Positions 34,207 to 42,286 of a stretch of 64,000 nt of DNA are shown here, piece after piece. Both the position numbers and the translations under genes were made by a program. Position 1 is the first letter of the stretch. Each line of letters opens with the position of its first letter. Under the pieces are notes generated by a model that was not told the DNA's origin, searched no databases, and worked only from the letters and a program-made list of their open reading frames with translations. Origin of the DNA: VAZQ01 sp963841705 (GTDB lineage Bacteria > Pseudomonadota > Alphaproteobacteria > Rhizobiales > Xanthobacteraceae); NCBI GenBank assembly GCA_963841705.1, contig CAWJDY010000044.1:124001-188000 (forward strand), in the 5' to 3' direction.

Positions 34207-34665
34207 TCAGGGGCCATCGCGGCGCAGGATTTCAGCCAGCCGCGTTTTCTCCTGCGGCGTGAGATTGGTCTCGGGATTCGCCGGTTTGCGCCAAAGAAAA
34301 ATGAACGCAAATGCGCCGATCAAAAGAATTCCAACGGGGGTGAGCCACAAGATTGCCGTATGAGCGGAAAACCGCGGGCGCAGCAATACGAACTCGCCGT
34401 ACCGAGCGACCAGAAAATCGATCACCTGCTGGTTCGAATCACCGGCCTGCAGGCGCTCGCGGACGAGCAGGCGCAAGTCGCGAGCGAGCGGCGCGTCCGA
34501 GTCGTCGATTGACTGATTTTGGCAGACCATGCAACGCAGCTCCTTGGTGAGCGTGCGTGCACGCGTCTCAAGGTGGGGATCCGACAGGATCTCGTCGGGC
34601 TGCACAGCAGCGGCCCGCAGGATGCCAAGACACAGCATCATGATCGCAAATAACATCCAGCGCAT
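34207..34665 (-). CDS. ccmH: Cytochrome c maturation protein CcmH (CycL)
   Basis: Membrane-anchored periplasmic thiol-disulfide protein that reduces apocytochrome c before haem ligation. The 152-residue form starting at ATG 34665 has a signal/anchor helix, the redox motif KELRCMVCQNQSIDDSDAPL with Cys45 and Cys48, and one C-terminal membrane helix (AILWLTPVGILLIGAFAFIF), which is the short CcmH without TPR domain. It starts seven bases after the ccmF stop; the longer open frame to 34776 lies inside ccmF and is rejected. Because the short form lacks TPRs, it should rely on CcmI, which is truncated here. Confidence 0.92.
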   Translation of the reverse strand: MRWMLFAIMMLCLGILRAAAVQPDEILSDPHLETRARTLTKELRCMVCQNQSIDDSDAPLARDLRLLVRERLQAGDSNQQVIDFLVARYGEFVLLRPRFSAHTAILWLTPVGILLIGAFAFIFLWRKPANPETNLTPQEKTRLAEILRRDGP

Positions 34666-34672
34666 GCGGCGC

Positions 34673-36655
34673 CTACTCGGCGGGGGCAAGCGCCGTTTTG
34701 CTGCGCGCCGGCTTCGGAGCGCCGACTCGCAAACGCCGATCCGAAAGAGACAGCGCCCCGCCCATCGCCATGGCAACCGGCCCGAGCCAGATCAGCAGCA
34801 CGAGCGGCTTGTAGTAGATCCGCACTCCCACAGAATCGTCCGGCTTCAGCTCCCCGAGGGAGACATAGATCTGCGAAAGTCCGCGCCGCATCAGTGCCGT
34901 TTCGGTCGTGGACGTCTCGCGCGAGGGAAACTCGCGCTTAGCCGGCTCCATGAAACCGATCAATGATCCTTTACGCTGCACCGCGAAGCGGGCGGCAAGC
35001 TCGCGATAATTCGGTCCAGGCCGCGTGGTGGTACCCTCGAGCGTGAGAACATACTGTCGGATTGAGACGGACTGCCCCGGCTTGAGCTCGCGCAGCTCCT
35101 CCACGCTCCATTGCGTCTCACCGATAATGCCCAAAACCGCGATACCAAGGCCGAAGTGCGCCAGCATGCCACCCCAGGTTGATCGCGGAAGCCCTCTTGC
35201 GCGCGCAAGCGCACTGGCAAATGGCAGCTTGAGTACTCCGGTGCGTTCGACGATTTCGGTCAAAGCACCCGCCATCACGAAGAAGGCGAGGCCTATGCCG
35301 AATGGAGCCAGGACAGGACCACCAGGCGAAACTGCGAACACGACCGCAATGGTTATGGCGGCAATGGCTGCGGCCGTGGTGAGGCGCTGTGCGGCGCCCA
35401 GGAGATCGCCCCGCTTCCAGGCCAGCAGAGGCCCGAACGGCACCGCGATCAGAATCGGCACGAACAAGGGACCGAATGTGCCATTGAAGAACGGTGCACC
35501 GACTGAGATCTTCTCTCCGGTCAGAGCCTCCAGCGCGAGCGGATAAAGCGTGCCTACGAAGACGGTTCCGCAGGCGCATACCAGGAAGAGGTTGTTGAGC
35601 ACCAAGGATCCTTCACGCGAAATCGGGGCAAACAATCCACCCTGCTTGAGCAAGGGAGCGCGCAACGCAAACAGCACGAGCGCACCCCCGATAAACACAA
35701 CCAGAATGGCCAGAATGAAGACGCCGCGCATCGGGTCGCTGGCGAACGCATGCACGGACGTAAGCACCCCCGAGCGGACCAGAAATGTTCCAATGAGCGA
35801 TAGCGAGAATGCAAGGATCGCGAGCAGGATGGTCCATACCTTCAATGCATCACGCTTTTCCATGACCAGGGCGGAATGGAGAAGAGCGGTGGCGGTGAGC
35901 CACGGCATGAAGGAGGCATTCTCGACAGGGTCCCAGAACCACCAGCCGCCCCAGCCGAGGGTGTAATAGGCCCAGTAGGAGCCCATGGCAATTCCCAAGG
36001 TCAGGAAGATCCAGGCCAGGAGTGTCCATGGCCGCACCCATCGCGCCCACGCCGCGTCGATACGGCCCTCGATCAGCGCCGCAATGGCGAAAGAGAATGA
36101 GATCGAAAGGCCTACATAGCCGAGATAGAGCATCGGGGGGTGAATGGCGAGACCCGGGTCCTGCAAGATCGGATTGAGATCGCGACCTTCGACCGGAGCG
36201 TCGGGGATGCGGAGGAACGGGTTTGAAGTGAGCAGGATGAACAGCTCGAATGCTACGGCGATCCACGCTTGGACGCCCAATACCCTGGCTTTGAGCCGCC
36301 CCGGCAGATTGCGGCCGAATGCGGCCACAAGCGCGCCAAACAGCGCAAGAATAAACACCCACAGCAGCATCGAACCTTCGTGATTGCCCCAAACGCCCGT
36401 GATTTTGTAGATGAGGGGTTTGGCGGAATGGGAGTTTTCGAAGACGTTGACTACGGAGAAGTCCGATCGGACGTAACTAGCAATCAGCGCGCCGAAAGCG
36501 ATCGCCACAAATGCGAATTGCGCAAGTGCAGTCGAGCTGCCCACTCCCATAAGCACGGGATCATTCCTGCGCGCTCCCAGCATTGGCACGCTCGCCTGGA
36601 CCAATGCCAGACCCAGTGCCAGCACCAGGGCATAATGACCTAGCTCGGCGATCAC
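34673..36655 (-). CDS. ccmF: Cytochrome c haem lyase subunit CcmF (CycK)
   Basis: Integral membrane protein of 660 residues with about 14 to 15 helices that takes haem from CcmE and joins it to apocytochrome c. The tryptophan-rich WWD motif is clear: GWGGWWFWDPVENASFMPW. Other signatures are HPPMLYLGYVGLSISFSFA with a likely haem-ligating His, and YYKPLVLLIWLGPVAMAMGG near the C-terminus. The ATG overlaps the ccmE stop by four bases, and ccmH follows after seven bases. The length and motifs look intact, so unlike ccmI this gene appears functional. Confidence 0.96.
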   Translation of the reverse strand: MIAELGHYALVLALGLALVQASVPMLGARRNDPVLMGVGSSTALAQFAFVAIAFGALIASYVRSDFSVVNVFENSHSAKPLIYKITGVWGNHEGSMLLWVFILALFGALVAAFGRNLPGRLKARVLGVQAWIAVAFELFILLTSNPFLRIPDAPVEGRDLNPILQDPGLAIHPPMLYLGYVGLSISFSFAIAALIEGRIDAAWARWVRPWTLLAWIFLTLGIAMGSYWAYYTLGWGGWWFWDPVENASFMPWLTATALLHSALVMEKRDALKVWTILLAILAFSLSLIGTFLVRSGVLTSVHAFASDPMRGVFILAILVVFIGGALVLFALRAPLLKQGGLFAPISREGSLVLNNLFLVCACGTVFVGTLYPLALEALTGEKISVGAPFFNGTFGPLFVPILIAVPFGPLLAWKRGDLLGAAQRLTTAAAIAAITIAVVFAVSPGGPVLAPFGIGLAFFVMAGALTEIVERTGVLKLPFASALARARGLPRSTWGGMLAHFGLGIAVLGIIGETQWSVEELRELKPGQSVSIRQYVLTLEGTTTRPGPNYRELAARFAVQRKGSLIGFMEPAKREFPSRETSTTETALMRRGLSQIYVSLGELKPDDSVGVRIYYKPLVLLIWLGPVAMAMGGALSLSDRRLRVGAPKPARSKTALAPAE

Positions 36656-37128
36656 TGGAGGGTTCTCCGTGGCGCGGTCGTATTTGTTTTGATCGTCTCT
36701 CCCTGCCAGTGGCCTTGCTGCTTCAAAGCATCGGCCACTTCCCTGGGCATATACCGCTCATCGTGTTTCGCCAAAATCGTGTTGGCTTGGAACGTGCCGG
36801 AGCGGTCGAGAGCACCCTCCGCCACCACTCCCTGGCCTTCCCGGAACAGGTCGGGCAATTGCCCGCGATAGGCAACCGTCACCTCATGGTTTCCGTCGGT
36901 CAAGTCGAAACGGATGGCAAGATTTTCGCCGCGCCAGAGGCTGCCTTCCTTCACCAAGCCCCCCAGGCGCATTCGCTCCCCAGGGGCAATGTGCTTCTCG
37001 ACGAGGTCGGTCGGCGAATTGAAGAACACAATCGAGTCCTTGAGCGAAATGAGCACGAGCGCAACCGCGAGCGCAACCGCGGCCAGCGCACTACCTATCA
37101 GCGTCAGGCGCCTCTGCCTTCGAGTCAT
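36652..37128 (-). CDS. ccmE: Cytochrome c haem chaperone CcmE (CycJ)
   Basis: Periplasmic haem chaperone anchored by one N-terminal helix (LIGSALAAVALAVALVLISL). Haem is bound covalently by His122 in the motif AKHDERYMPREV (His122, Tyr126). The OB-fold region is recognisable: MRLGGLVKEGSLWRGENLAI then YRGQLPDLFREGQGVVAEG. At 158 residues it is full length. The gene overlaps ccmF by four bases. It sits four bases downstream of the broken ccmI frame, so it may be translated from its own signal or by read-through from there. Confidence 0.95.
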   Translation of the reverse strand: MTRRQRRLTLIGSALAAVALAVALVLISLKDSIVFFNSPTDLVEKHIAPGERMRLGGLVKEGSLWRGENLAIRFDLTDGNHEVTVAYRGQLPDLFREGQGVVAEGALDRSGTFQANTILAKHDERYMPREVADALKQQGHWQGETIKTNTTAPRRTLQ

Positions 37129-37132
37129 TGCG

Positions 37133-37378
37133 CTAGCGGTTGAGATCTAATGGTTTGATGAGATCCTCGAATCGCTGCAGCTTACTGGCGTCGCCGCTCA
37201 ATGCGCGCCGCGCGCTACCTGCCGCAGTACGCGCCTTATCAGGTTCGCCCAATACCCTATACGAGCGAACAAGCCGCAGCCAGCCTTCAGGATCGACCCC
37301 GCCCCCGGCAACGGCCGGCGCATGCGTCTGCCGCGAAATCCCGCAGCGGGAAGTAGTCACGGCGACAACATGACGCAA
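37133..37378 (-). pseudogene. ccmI: Truncated ccmI (cycH), C-terminal remnant
   Basis: Only the last 55 or so residues look like CcmI: VDPEGWLRLVRSYRVLGEPD, ARTAAGSARRALSGDASKL, FEDLIKPLDLNR, the final TPR-like helix pair. A whole CcmI has some 350 residues with two membrane helices and several TPRs; nothing upstream encodes them. The ATG at 37378 adds 25 residues of unrelated sequence containing two Cys. The position, immediately before ccmE on the same strand, is exactly that of ccmI in the standard operon. Either a large deletion removed most of the gene or the assembly joined two ends wrongly. Confidence 0.8.
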
Positions 37379-37530
37379 GTCAATGAAAATTAACCAGAGC
37401 GCCTAATCCCCTCGGCGTCATTCCGGGAATCCATAATCCAAGACGGTATGGCGGAAGCCGCCCAACTACAGGACTTGCGCTTTGGGTTGCAGGCTCCGCT
37501 CGCTAGCTCGCGGCCACGGCTAGAAGCTCG

Positions 37531-38016
37531 TCAAGCAACCGCCGTCCAGGTTCCGTCCGGGTTACGACATGCACTTCCACGTGCCACTTGCGGTCGGCCA
37601 TCGATGTAGATCGTGTGGGTGTACGGGCGGCACTGTAGCCCATTGGACTGATAAGCCGGCCCTGGAACGATGGTGCCATAGCGGCCCGAGTCCGGGTTCT
37701 TCCAAGCAACGGCAGCGCCGGAGCGCCCATTTTCCAACGCCTGTATCTGTGCCGCGTAAGCGCGCTGCTTGTCCTCGTCGTCCATGGACGCTCCGATTCG
37801 GTTGCCAATCAGTCCGCCGATCGCCGCCCCGGCCAGCCCAGCGGCAATGTGCTCGCCGGTCCCTCCGCCGAATTGGGCACCGATCAGCCCGCCGGTGAGA
37901 GCCCCAATCAGCGTCCCCGTATTTTCCTTCGGGCCTTGTCCGGTGTCAGGAGTGCCGCTGCATGCGGCCAATGATGTCGCAAAAAGCACGGCTGCGCTCA
38001 AACGCCCAATATACAT
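37531..38016 (-). CDS. Lipoprotein, 17-kDa surface antigen / glycine-zipper family
   Basis: Outer-envelope lipoprotein of 161 residues. MYIGRLSAAVLFATSLAACSG is a lipoprotein signal with lipobox LAAC. Residues from about 33 on contain a glycine-zipper pair (GTLIGALTGGLIGAQFGGG and GLAGAAIGGLIGNRIGASMD) that probably inserts into the membrane, followed by a DEDKQRAYAAQIQALENG helix and the Rickettsia 17-kDa antigen-like domain YGTIVPGPAYQSNGLQCRPY ... GTWTAVA. Start chosen at ATG 38016 because the lipobox is then correctly placed; an ATG at 38037 is an alternative. It lies between feuQ and the ccm genes; function unknown. Confidence 0.88.
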   Translation of the reverse strand: MYIGRLSAAVLFATSLAACSGTPDTGQGPKENTGTLIGALTGGLIGAQFGGGTGEHIAAGLAGAAIGGLIGNRIGASMDDEDKQRAYAAQIQALENGRSGAAVAWKNPDSGRYGTIVPGPAYQSNGLQCRPYTHTIYIDGRPQVARGSACRNPDGTWTAVA

Positions 38017-38235
38017 GAGAACCCCCCCATCGCCCATGACGGCCGGTCTCGGCGATACGCCATGCGCATCAGCCTGCTCAGCCGAGAGGAACTTAATGGC
38101 GCCAATTGGGGCAAAACTCTGTCCCGACTTGCTAAATGGCTCGATCCTCCATGGCGCGCAAGACCGCGATGTGGAGCAACGGTAGCGCGCCAAGGATTCG
38201 GTCCGCGACAGGGATCAGAGAAATAAGGCTTTCAT

Positions 38236-39612
38236 TCATGCGCCGGGCAAGATGAGCTCTGCTCGCAGTCCTCCTATCGGAGCAGTGCCGAGAGCAAGCG
38301 ATCCTCCGTAAAGGCTTGCGAGATCGACGACAATCGACAAGCCGAGCCCCGACCCAGGCTTGGTCTCATCGAGCCGGCGCCCCCGCCGGGCCACCTGCTC
38401 GCGCTGCTGCGGCGAGAGCCCGGGACCATCATCGTCGACAATGATATGCACCGTGAGGCGCTCATCCCCCGGATCGGATCGTTGCGAGAATACCTCAACC
38501 GCAACTCGGGAGTGTGCCCATTTGCAGGCATTATCGATCAGATTGCCGATCATCTCCTCCAGGTCCTGCTGTTCTCCGCGAAAGCGTGCATCCTCCGAGA
38601 CCTCAATCTCGATCGCAATATTCCGATCACGGTGGATCTTTTCCATGGTGCGCGCCAGCGAGTTGATGACAGCGCACACGTCGGTAACAGATCCTATGAC
38701 TGCGACCCTGGCCGCCAGCCTTGCGCGCTCCAGGTGGCGCGTAACCTGATCTCGCATGACTTCAGTCTGCTCGCGGACCTTGAGCGCAAATGGGTCGTTG
38801 GCGTGCGTACTGGCTTCATTCAGCATGACCGAGATCGGCGTCTTGAGCGCATGGGCGAGATTGCCCACGTGAGTGCGCGCGCGTGCAACGATCTCGCGAT
38901 TGGCATCGATGAGCGCGTTCGTCTCGCGCGCCAGCGGGGCGATCTCCACCGGGAAGGCGCCTTCCAAGCGCTCTGTCTTGCCTCCTCGGATAGCGGCGAG
39001 CCCCTCGGAAATGCGTTTGAGCGGCGCAAGCCCGAAGCGTACCTGGAAAGTCGTGGTCAGTAGCAGCACGATCGCCAGCACAGCGAAGGTAATCATCAGG
39101 GCGCTGTCAAAACTGCGAGTCTCGTCATCAATTTCCGCAGCATCGCCGGCCACGGCAACCAGATAGCGTCCTTCCTCGCCGAGATCGATGGTGCGCTCGA
39201 GCACACGCAACCGCTGGCCCTCAGGGCCATCGGCGTAGCCGGACCGCTCGCTACCGGGGGCTGATGAAGCTTCCAGGTCGGCGAGATGCGGCAGCGTCGC
39301 GTCCCATAAGGAGCGAGACGAGCGCAGATCGGGCGTCGGGGCATCCAGCCGTGTGACCTGCCAATACCAGCCGGAGAGGGGGAGATCGAACAGCGGCTCG
39401 CCGATCGACTGGGGAAATTTGCCGGCGTTCTCCTCCGGAGTGGCCACATCTGCAACCAGGCTGCGCAAATAGACGCCCAGCCTGCGATCGAATGCACGCT
39501 CGACAGCAGCACGGTAAATCGACGAGAGCACGACCCCCGTGACGAGCAGAATGACCACGGTCCACGTCGTCGCCGATAAGAAAAGGCGTAGCGCAAGCGA
39601 ATTAAGACGCAT
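38236..39612 (-). CDS. feuQ: Sensor histidine kinase, FeuQ-like
   Basis: Membrane sensor kinase of 458 residues that pairs with the regulator encoded just upstream. It has helices near residues 8-31 and 155-175 around a periplasmic domain of 120 residues, a HAMP-like linker (RISEGLAAIRGGKTERLEG), the phospho-acceptor His254 in VGNLAHALKTPISVML, and an ATPase domain with N box MIGNLIDNACKWA and G2 GSGLGLSI. The ALKTP-type His motif and overall layout match PhoQ/FeuQ kinases. FeuQ controls FeuP in Sinorhizobium and Brucella; in Sinorhizobium the pair affects cyclic glucan export. The start overlaps the regulator gene by 11 bases. Confidence 0.85.
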   Translation of the reverse strand: MRLNSLALRLFLSATTWTVVILLVTGVVLSSIYRAAVERAFDRRLGVYLRSLVADVATPEENAGKFPQSIGEPLFDLPLSGWYWQVTRLDAPTPDLRSSRSLWDATLPHLADLEASSAPGSERSGYADGPEGQRLRVLERTIDLGEEGRYLVAVAGDAAEIDDETRSFDSALMITFAVLAIVLLLTTTFQVRFGLAPLKRISEGLAAIRGGKTERLEGAFPVEIAPLARETNALIDANREIVARARTHVGNLAHALKTPISVMLNEASTHANDPFALKVREQTEVMRDQVTRHLERARLAARVAVIGSVTDVCAVINSLARTMEKIHRDRNIAIEIEVSEDARFRGEQQDLEEMIGNLIDNACKWAHSRVAVEVFSQRSDPGDERLTVHIIVDDDGPGLSPQQREQVARRGRRLDETKPGSGLGLSIVVDLASLYGGSLALGTAPIGGLRAELILPGA

Positions 39613-40273
39613 CGCCTGGAGGTGTGAGGAGATAACCCAGGCCCCGCACCGTCTGAATCACGTCAACGCCGAGCTTCTTGCGGATGCGCCCCACGAACAC
39701 TTCGATGGTATTGGAGTCGCGATCAAAATCCTGGTCATAGAGGTGCTCGACCAGCTCGCTGCGCGAGACCACGCGGCCCGCATGGTGCATCAGGTAGGAG
39801 AGCAGCCGATACTCATGCGAGGTCAGTTTCACCGGATTGCCGTCGACAGCCACGCGCCCGGTGCGGGTGTCGAGCCGCACCGGTCCGCAGTTGAGCTCGC
39901 TCTTGGCGTGGCCCGCCGAGCGCCGCAACAGCGCGCGGATACGTGCGAGCACCTCCTCGAGATGAAAGGGCTTGGCGACGTAATCATCGGCGCCGGCATC
40001 AAAGCCCTGAACCTTGTCGCTCCAGCGGTCGCGCGCCGTGAGCATGAGGACGGGCATCGATCGGCCGGCACGCCGCCAAGCCTCCAGCACTGATATGCCG
40101 TCCATCTTGGGGAGGCCGATGTCCAGAATGACGGCGTCGTAGGGCTCGCTTTCCCCCAGGAAGTGCCCCTCCTCACCGTCGAATGCCCTGTCCACCACGT
40201 AACCCGCATCGGTCAGCGCGGCCGTGAGTTGCCGATTGAGATCGGGATCGTCCTCGATCACGAGGAGACGCAA
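39602..40273 (-). CDS. feuP: OmpR-family response regulator, FeuP-like
   Basis: Response regulator of 223 residues. Receiver features are Asp8 and Asp9, Asp51 (VILDIGLPKMDG) and the Lys in YVAKPFH; the winged-helix domain contains LTSHEYRLLSYLMHHAGRVV, LYDQDFDRDSNTIEVFVGR and TVRGLGYLL. The EGHFLGESEPYDAVILDIGL and TARDRWSDKVQGFDAGADDY stretches are what I recall from FeuP of Sinorhizobium and PhoP-like alphaproteobacterial regulators. The gene leads a unit with feuQ, with which it overlaps. The region upstream (40274-40780) is shared with the divergent ABC operon. Confidence 0.88.
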   Translation of the reverse strand: MRLLVIEDDPDLNRQLTAALTDAGYVVDRAFDGEEGHFLGESEPYDAVILDIGLPKMDGISVLEAWRRAGRSMPVLMLTARDRWSDKVQGFDAGADDYVAKPFHLEEVLARIRALLRRSAGHAKSELNCGPVRLDTRTGRVAVDGNPVKLTSHEYRLLSYLMHHAGRVVSRSELVEHLYDQDFDRDSNTIEVFVGRIRKKLGVDVIQTVRGLGYLLTPPGDAS

Positions 40274-40780
40274 GAAAATTCCCTCCGTTACCGCCCGTCC
40301 TGCGCTTCCTGTGCAGAATCGCGCTTAGCCCTAATTTGCCACTAGATACGTGCCGATGGAAGCTCAGGGGCCTCTGCGGTAGCCCCGTCTGCCAGGAATT
40401 CCATCCTTTCCCCCGGCAAGGCAGGCAATCGCATAGAGGGTGTCATCCCGTCCACGCGAGCCCGGCTCAACCAACCTCGCGCGAGCCGCAGTAACCGCCG
40501 GCGTGAATGCACGAACCGCATTGGTTGCTGGATTCCGGCCCTCGCTCGCCGGGCGAAGCCCACCTCAGTCGGTTGTCGTGACCTGATTTTGCAGCGCGCC
40601 GGAATGGCAGGCAAGCGTGTTGCGGCATTACGCGGCAGCGCGGCCGTCGGCGCCAAATGCGATAGCTCGGCTTGCTGGGAGGAGGTCCGGAGTCTCCGCG
40701 CCTGCGACCGGTCGGGTTTTTTTGGTCCACTCCCCCTTCAGACGTGCTATCAATGCCCGCGTTCAATAGGGCGGCACATC
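40274..40780. other. Divergent intergenic region, feuP / branched-chain-type ABC operon
   Basis: No gene. The centre (about 40440-40565) looks like a decayed palindromic repeat: TGTCATCCC-like on the left, and GCTGGATTCCGGCCC then CTCGCCGGGCGAAGCCCA on the right. The ABC operon starts at GTG 40781 without a clear ribosome-binding site; open frame continues back to 40589 but reads repeat sequence. Confidence 0.6.
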
Positions 40781-41536
40781 GTGAGTGACGAGTTCATCCT
40801 GGAAACCGAGGATCTCACCAAGGAGTTCGCCGGCTTCGTTGCCGTGAATGGAGTCAATCTTCGGATCGCCCGCGGGAGCATTCATGCGCTCATTGGCCCG
40901 AACGGCGCCGGCAAGACCACCTGCTTCAACCTCCTGACCAAGTTCCTTCGCCCAAGCCGTGGGCGAATTGTTTACAAGGGCCGCGATATCACGGCCATTG
41001 CTCCTGCCGACGTGGCGCGCCTTGGGTTGGTACGGTCGTTTCAGATCTCGGCTGTGTTTCCGCACCTGACCGTGCTTGAGAATGTGCGGGTTGCGCTGCA
41101 GCGCAAGCGCGGTGGCTCGTTCGACTTCTGGAGATCGAAACGCATTCTCGACTCCCTCGACGATCGAGCCATGGCGCTGCTCTCCGACGTTGGCCTGGCA
41201 TCGTTTGCAGGTGTGACGGCTGTGGAGTTGCCTTACGGTCGCAAGCGCGCCTTGGAGATCGCTACTACGCTCGCGCTCGAGCCGGAAATGCTTCTTCTCG
41301 ACGAGCCGATGGCCGGGATGGGACAAGAGGACATTGATCGCATCAGTGCGCTCATCAAGTCAGTCGCCGCGTCTCGCACCGTCTTGATGGTCGAGCACAA
41401 TCTGAGCGTCGTGGCCAACCTGTCTCACCGCATTACCGTGCTCACGCGAGGTCGTGTGCTTGCTCAAGGCGACTATCAGAGCGTTTCGAACGATCCGAGC
41501 GTGCGTGAAGCCTATCTCGGGGTAGGCCATGCTTAG
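40781..41536 (+). CDS. livG: Branched-chain amino acid-type ABC ATPase (LivG)
   Basis: ATPase of the HAAT family, 251 residues: Walker A GPNGAGKTT, Walker B MLLLDEPMAGMGQED, signature-region LPYGRKRALEIATTLAL and switch His VEHNLSVV. The insertion PSRGRIVYKGRDITAIAPAD and the C-terminal Ala/Gly-rich end VREAYLGVGHA are LivG-type. GTG 40781 is used because VSDEFILETEDLTKEF is the first family-like sequence; the 64 codons upstream in frame are Cys/Arg-rich and not coding in character. The stop overlaps the livF start by eight bases. The substrate may be an aromatic or other carboxylate rather than Leu/Ile/Val, as often in Rhizobiales. Confidence 0.93.
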   Translation: MSDEFILETEDLTKEFAGFVAVNGVNLRIARGSIHALIGPNGAGKTTCFNLLTKFLRPSRGRIVYKGRDITAIAPADVARLGLVRSFQISAVFPHLTVLENVRVALQRKRGGSFDFWRSKRILDSLDDRAMALLSDVGLASFAGVTAVELPYGRKRALEIATTLALEPEMLLLDEPMAGMGQEDIDRISALIKSVAASRTVLMVEHNLSVVANLSHRITVLTRGRVLAQGDYQSVSNDPSVREAYLGVGHA

Positions 41537-42245
41537 CCCGACCGGTGCAGTTTTGCTCGCGGTGGAAGGGCTGCAGGCCTGGTATGGCGAATCGCACGTT
41601 CTGCACGGCGCAAATTTCGATGTCTTTGCCGGAGAGGTCGTGACGTTGCTCGGACGCAACGGGGCGGGCAAATCGACCACGCTGAAGGCGATCATGGGTA
41701 TCGTCGGTCAACGCGCAGGCTCGGTACGCTACGACGGCACGGAGCTCATAAGATTGACCAGCGACCGGATCGCGCGTCTGGGCATCGCGTTTTGCCCGGA
41801 GGAGCGTGGTATTTTCTCCAGTCTCAATGTGGAGGAGAACCTGTTGCTGCCGCCCAAGGTGCGCCCGGGTGGTCTTGACAATGAGCAGATCTTCGAGCTC
41901 TTTCCCAATCTCAGCGAGCGCCTGTCGAGCCAGGGCACCAAGCTTTCCGGCGGGGAGCAACAGATGCTCGCCATCGGCCGTATTCTGCGAACGGGCGCGC
42001 GGCTGCTACTGCTGGACGAACCGACGGAAGGTCTTGCCCCGGTCATTATCCAGCAGATCGGCAAGACCATCGGTCTCCTTAAGCAGCAGGGTTTCACTAT
42101 TCTTCTGGTCGAGCAGAACTTTCACTTCGCCTCGACAGTTGCGGACCGCTATTACGTCATGGAACATGGCCGGATCATCGATCAGTTCGTCAATGCCGAG
42201 CTGCAAGGCAATCTCGACAAGCTGCACGAATATCTGGGCGTGTGA
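41529..42245 (+). CDS. livF: Branched-chain amino acid-type ABC ATPase (LivF)
   Basis: Second ATPase of the HAAT importer, 238 residues. Walker A GRNGAGKST, the LivF-typical IAFCPEERGIFSSLNVEENL, signature LSGGEQQMLAIGRIL, Walker B LLLLDEPTEGLAPVI and switch His replaced by Gln-Asn (VEQNFHFA), which is normal in LivF. Its ATG 41529 lies inside the livG end. Forty-one bases and a strong AAGGAGGAGAAC element separate it from the binding-protein gene. Confidence 0.94.
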   Translation: MLSPTGAVLLAVEGLQAWYGESHVLHGANFDVFAGEVVTLLGRNGAGKSTTLKAIMGIVGQRAGSVRYDGTELIRLTSDRIARLGIAFCPEERGIFSSLNVEENLLLPPKVRPGGLDNEQIFELFPNLSERLSSQGTKLSGGEQQMLAIGRILRTGARLLLLDEPTEGLAPVIIQQIGKTIGLLKQQGFTILLVEQNFHFASTVADRYYVMEHGRIIDQFVNAELQGNLDKLHEYLGV

Positions 42246-42286
42246 GTAGAAACTTCCACGGGACTGCCACAAGGAGGAGAACCCTT

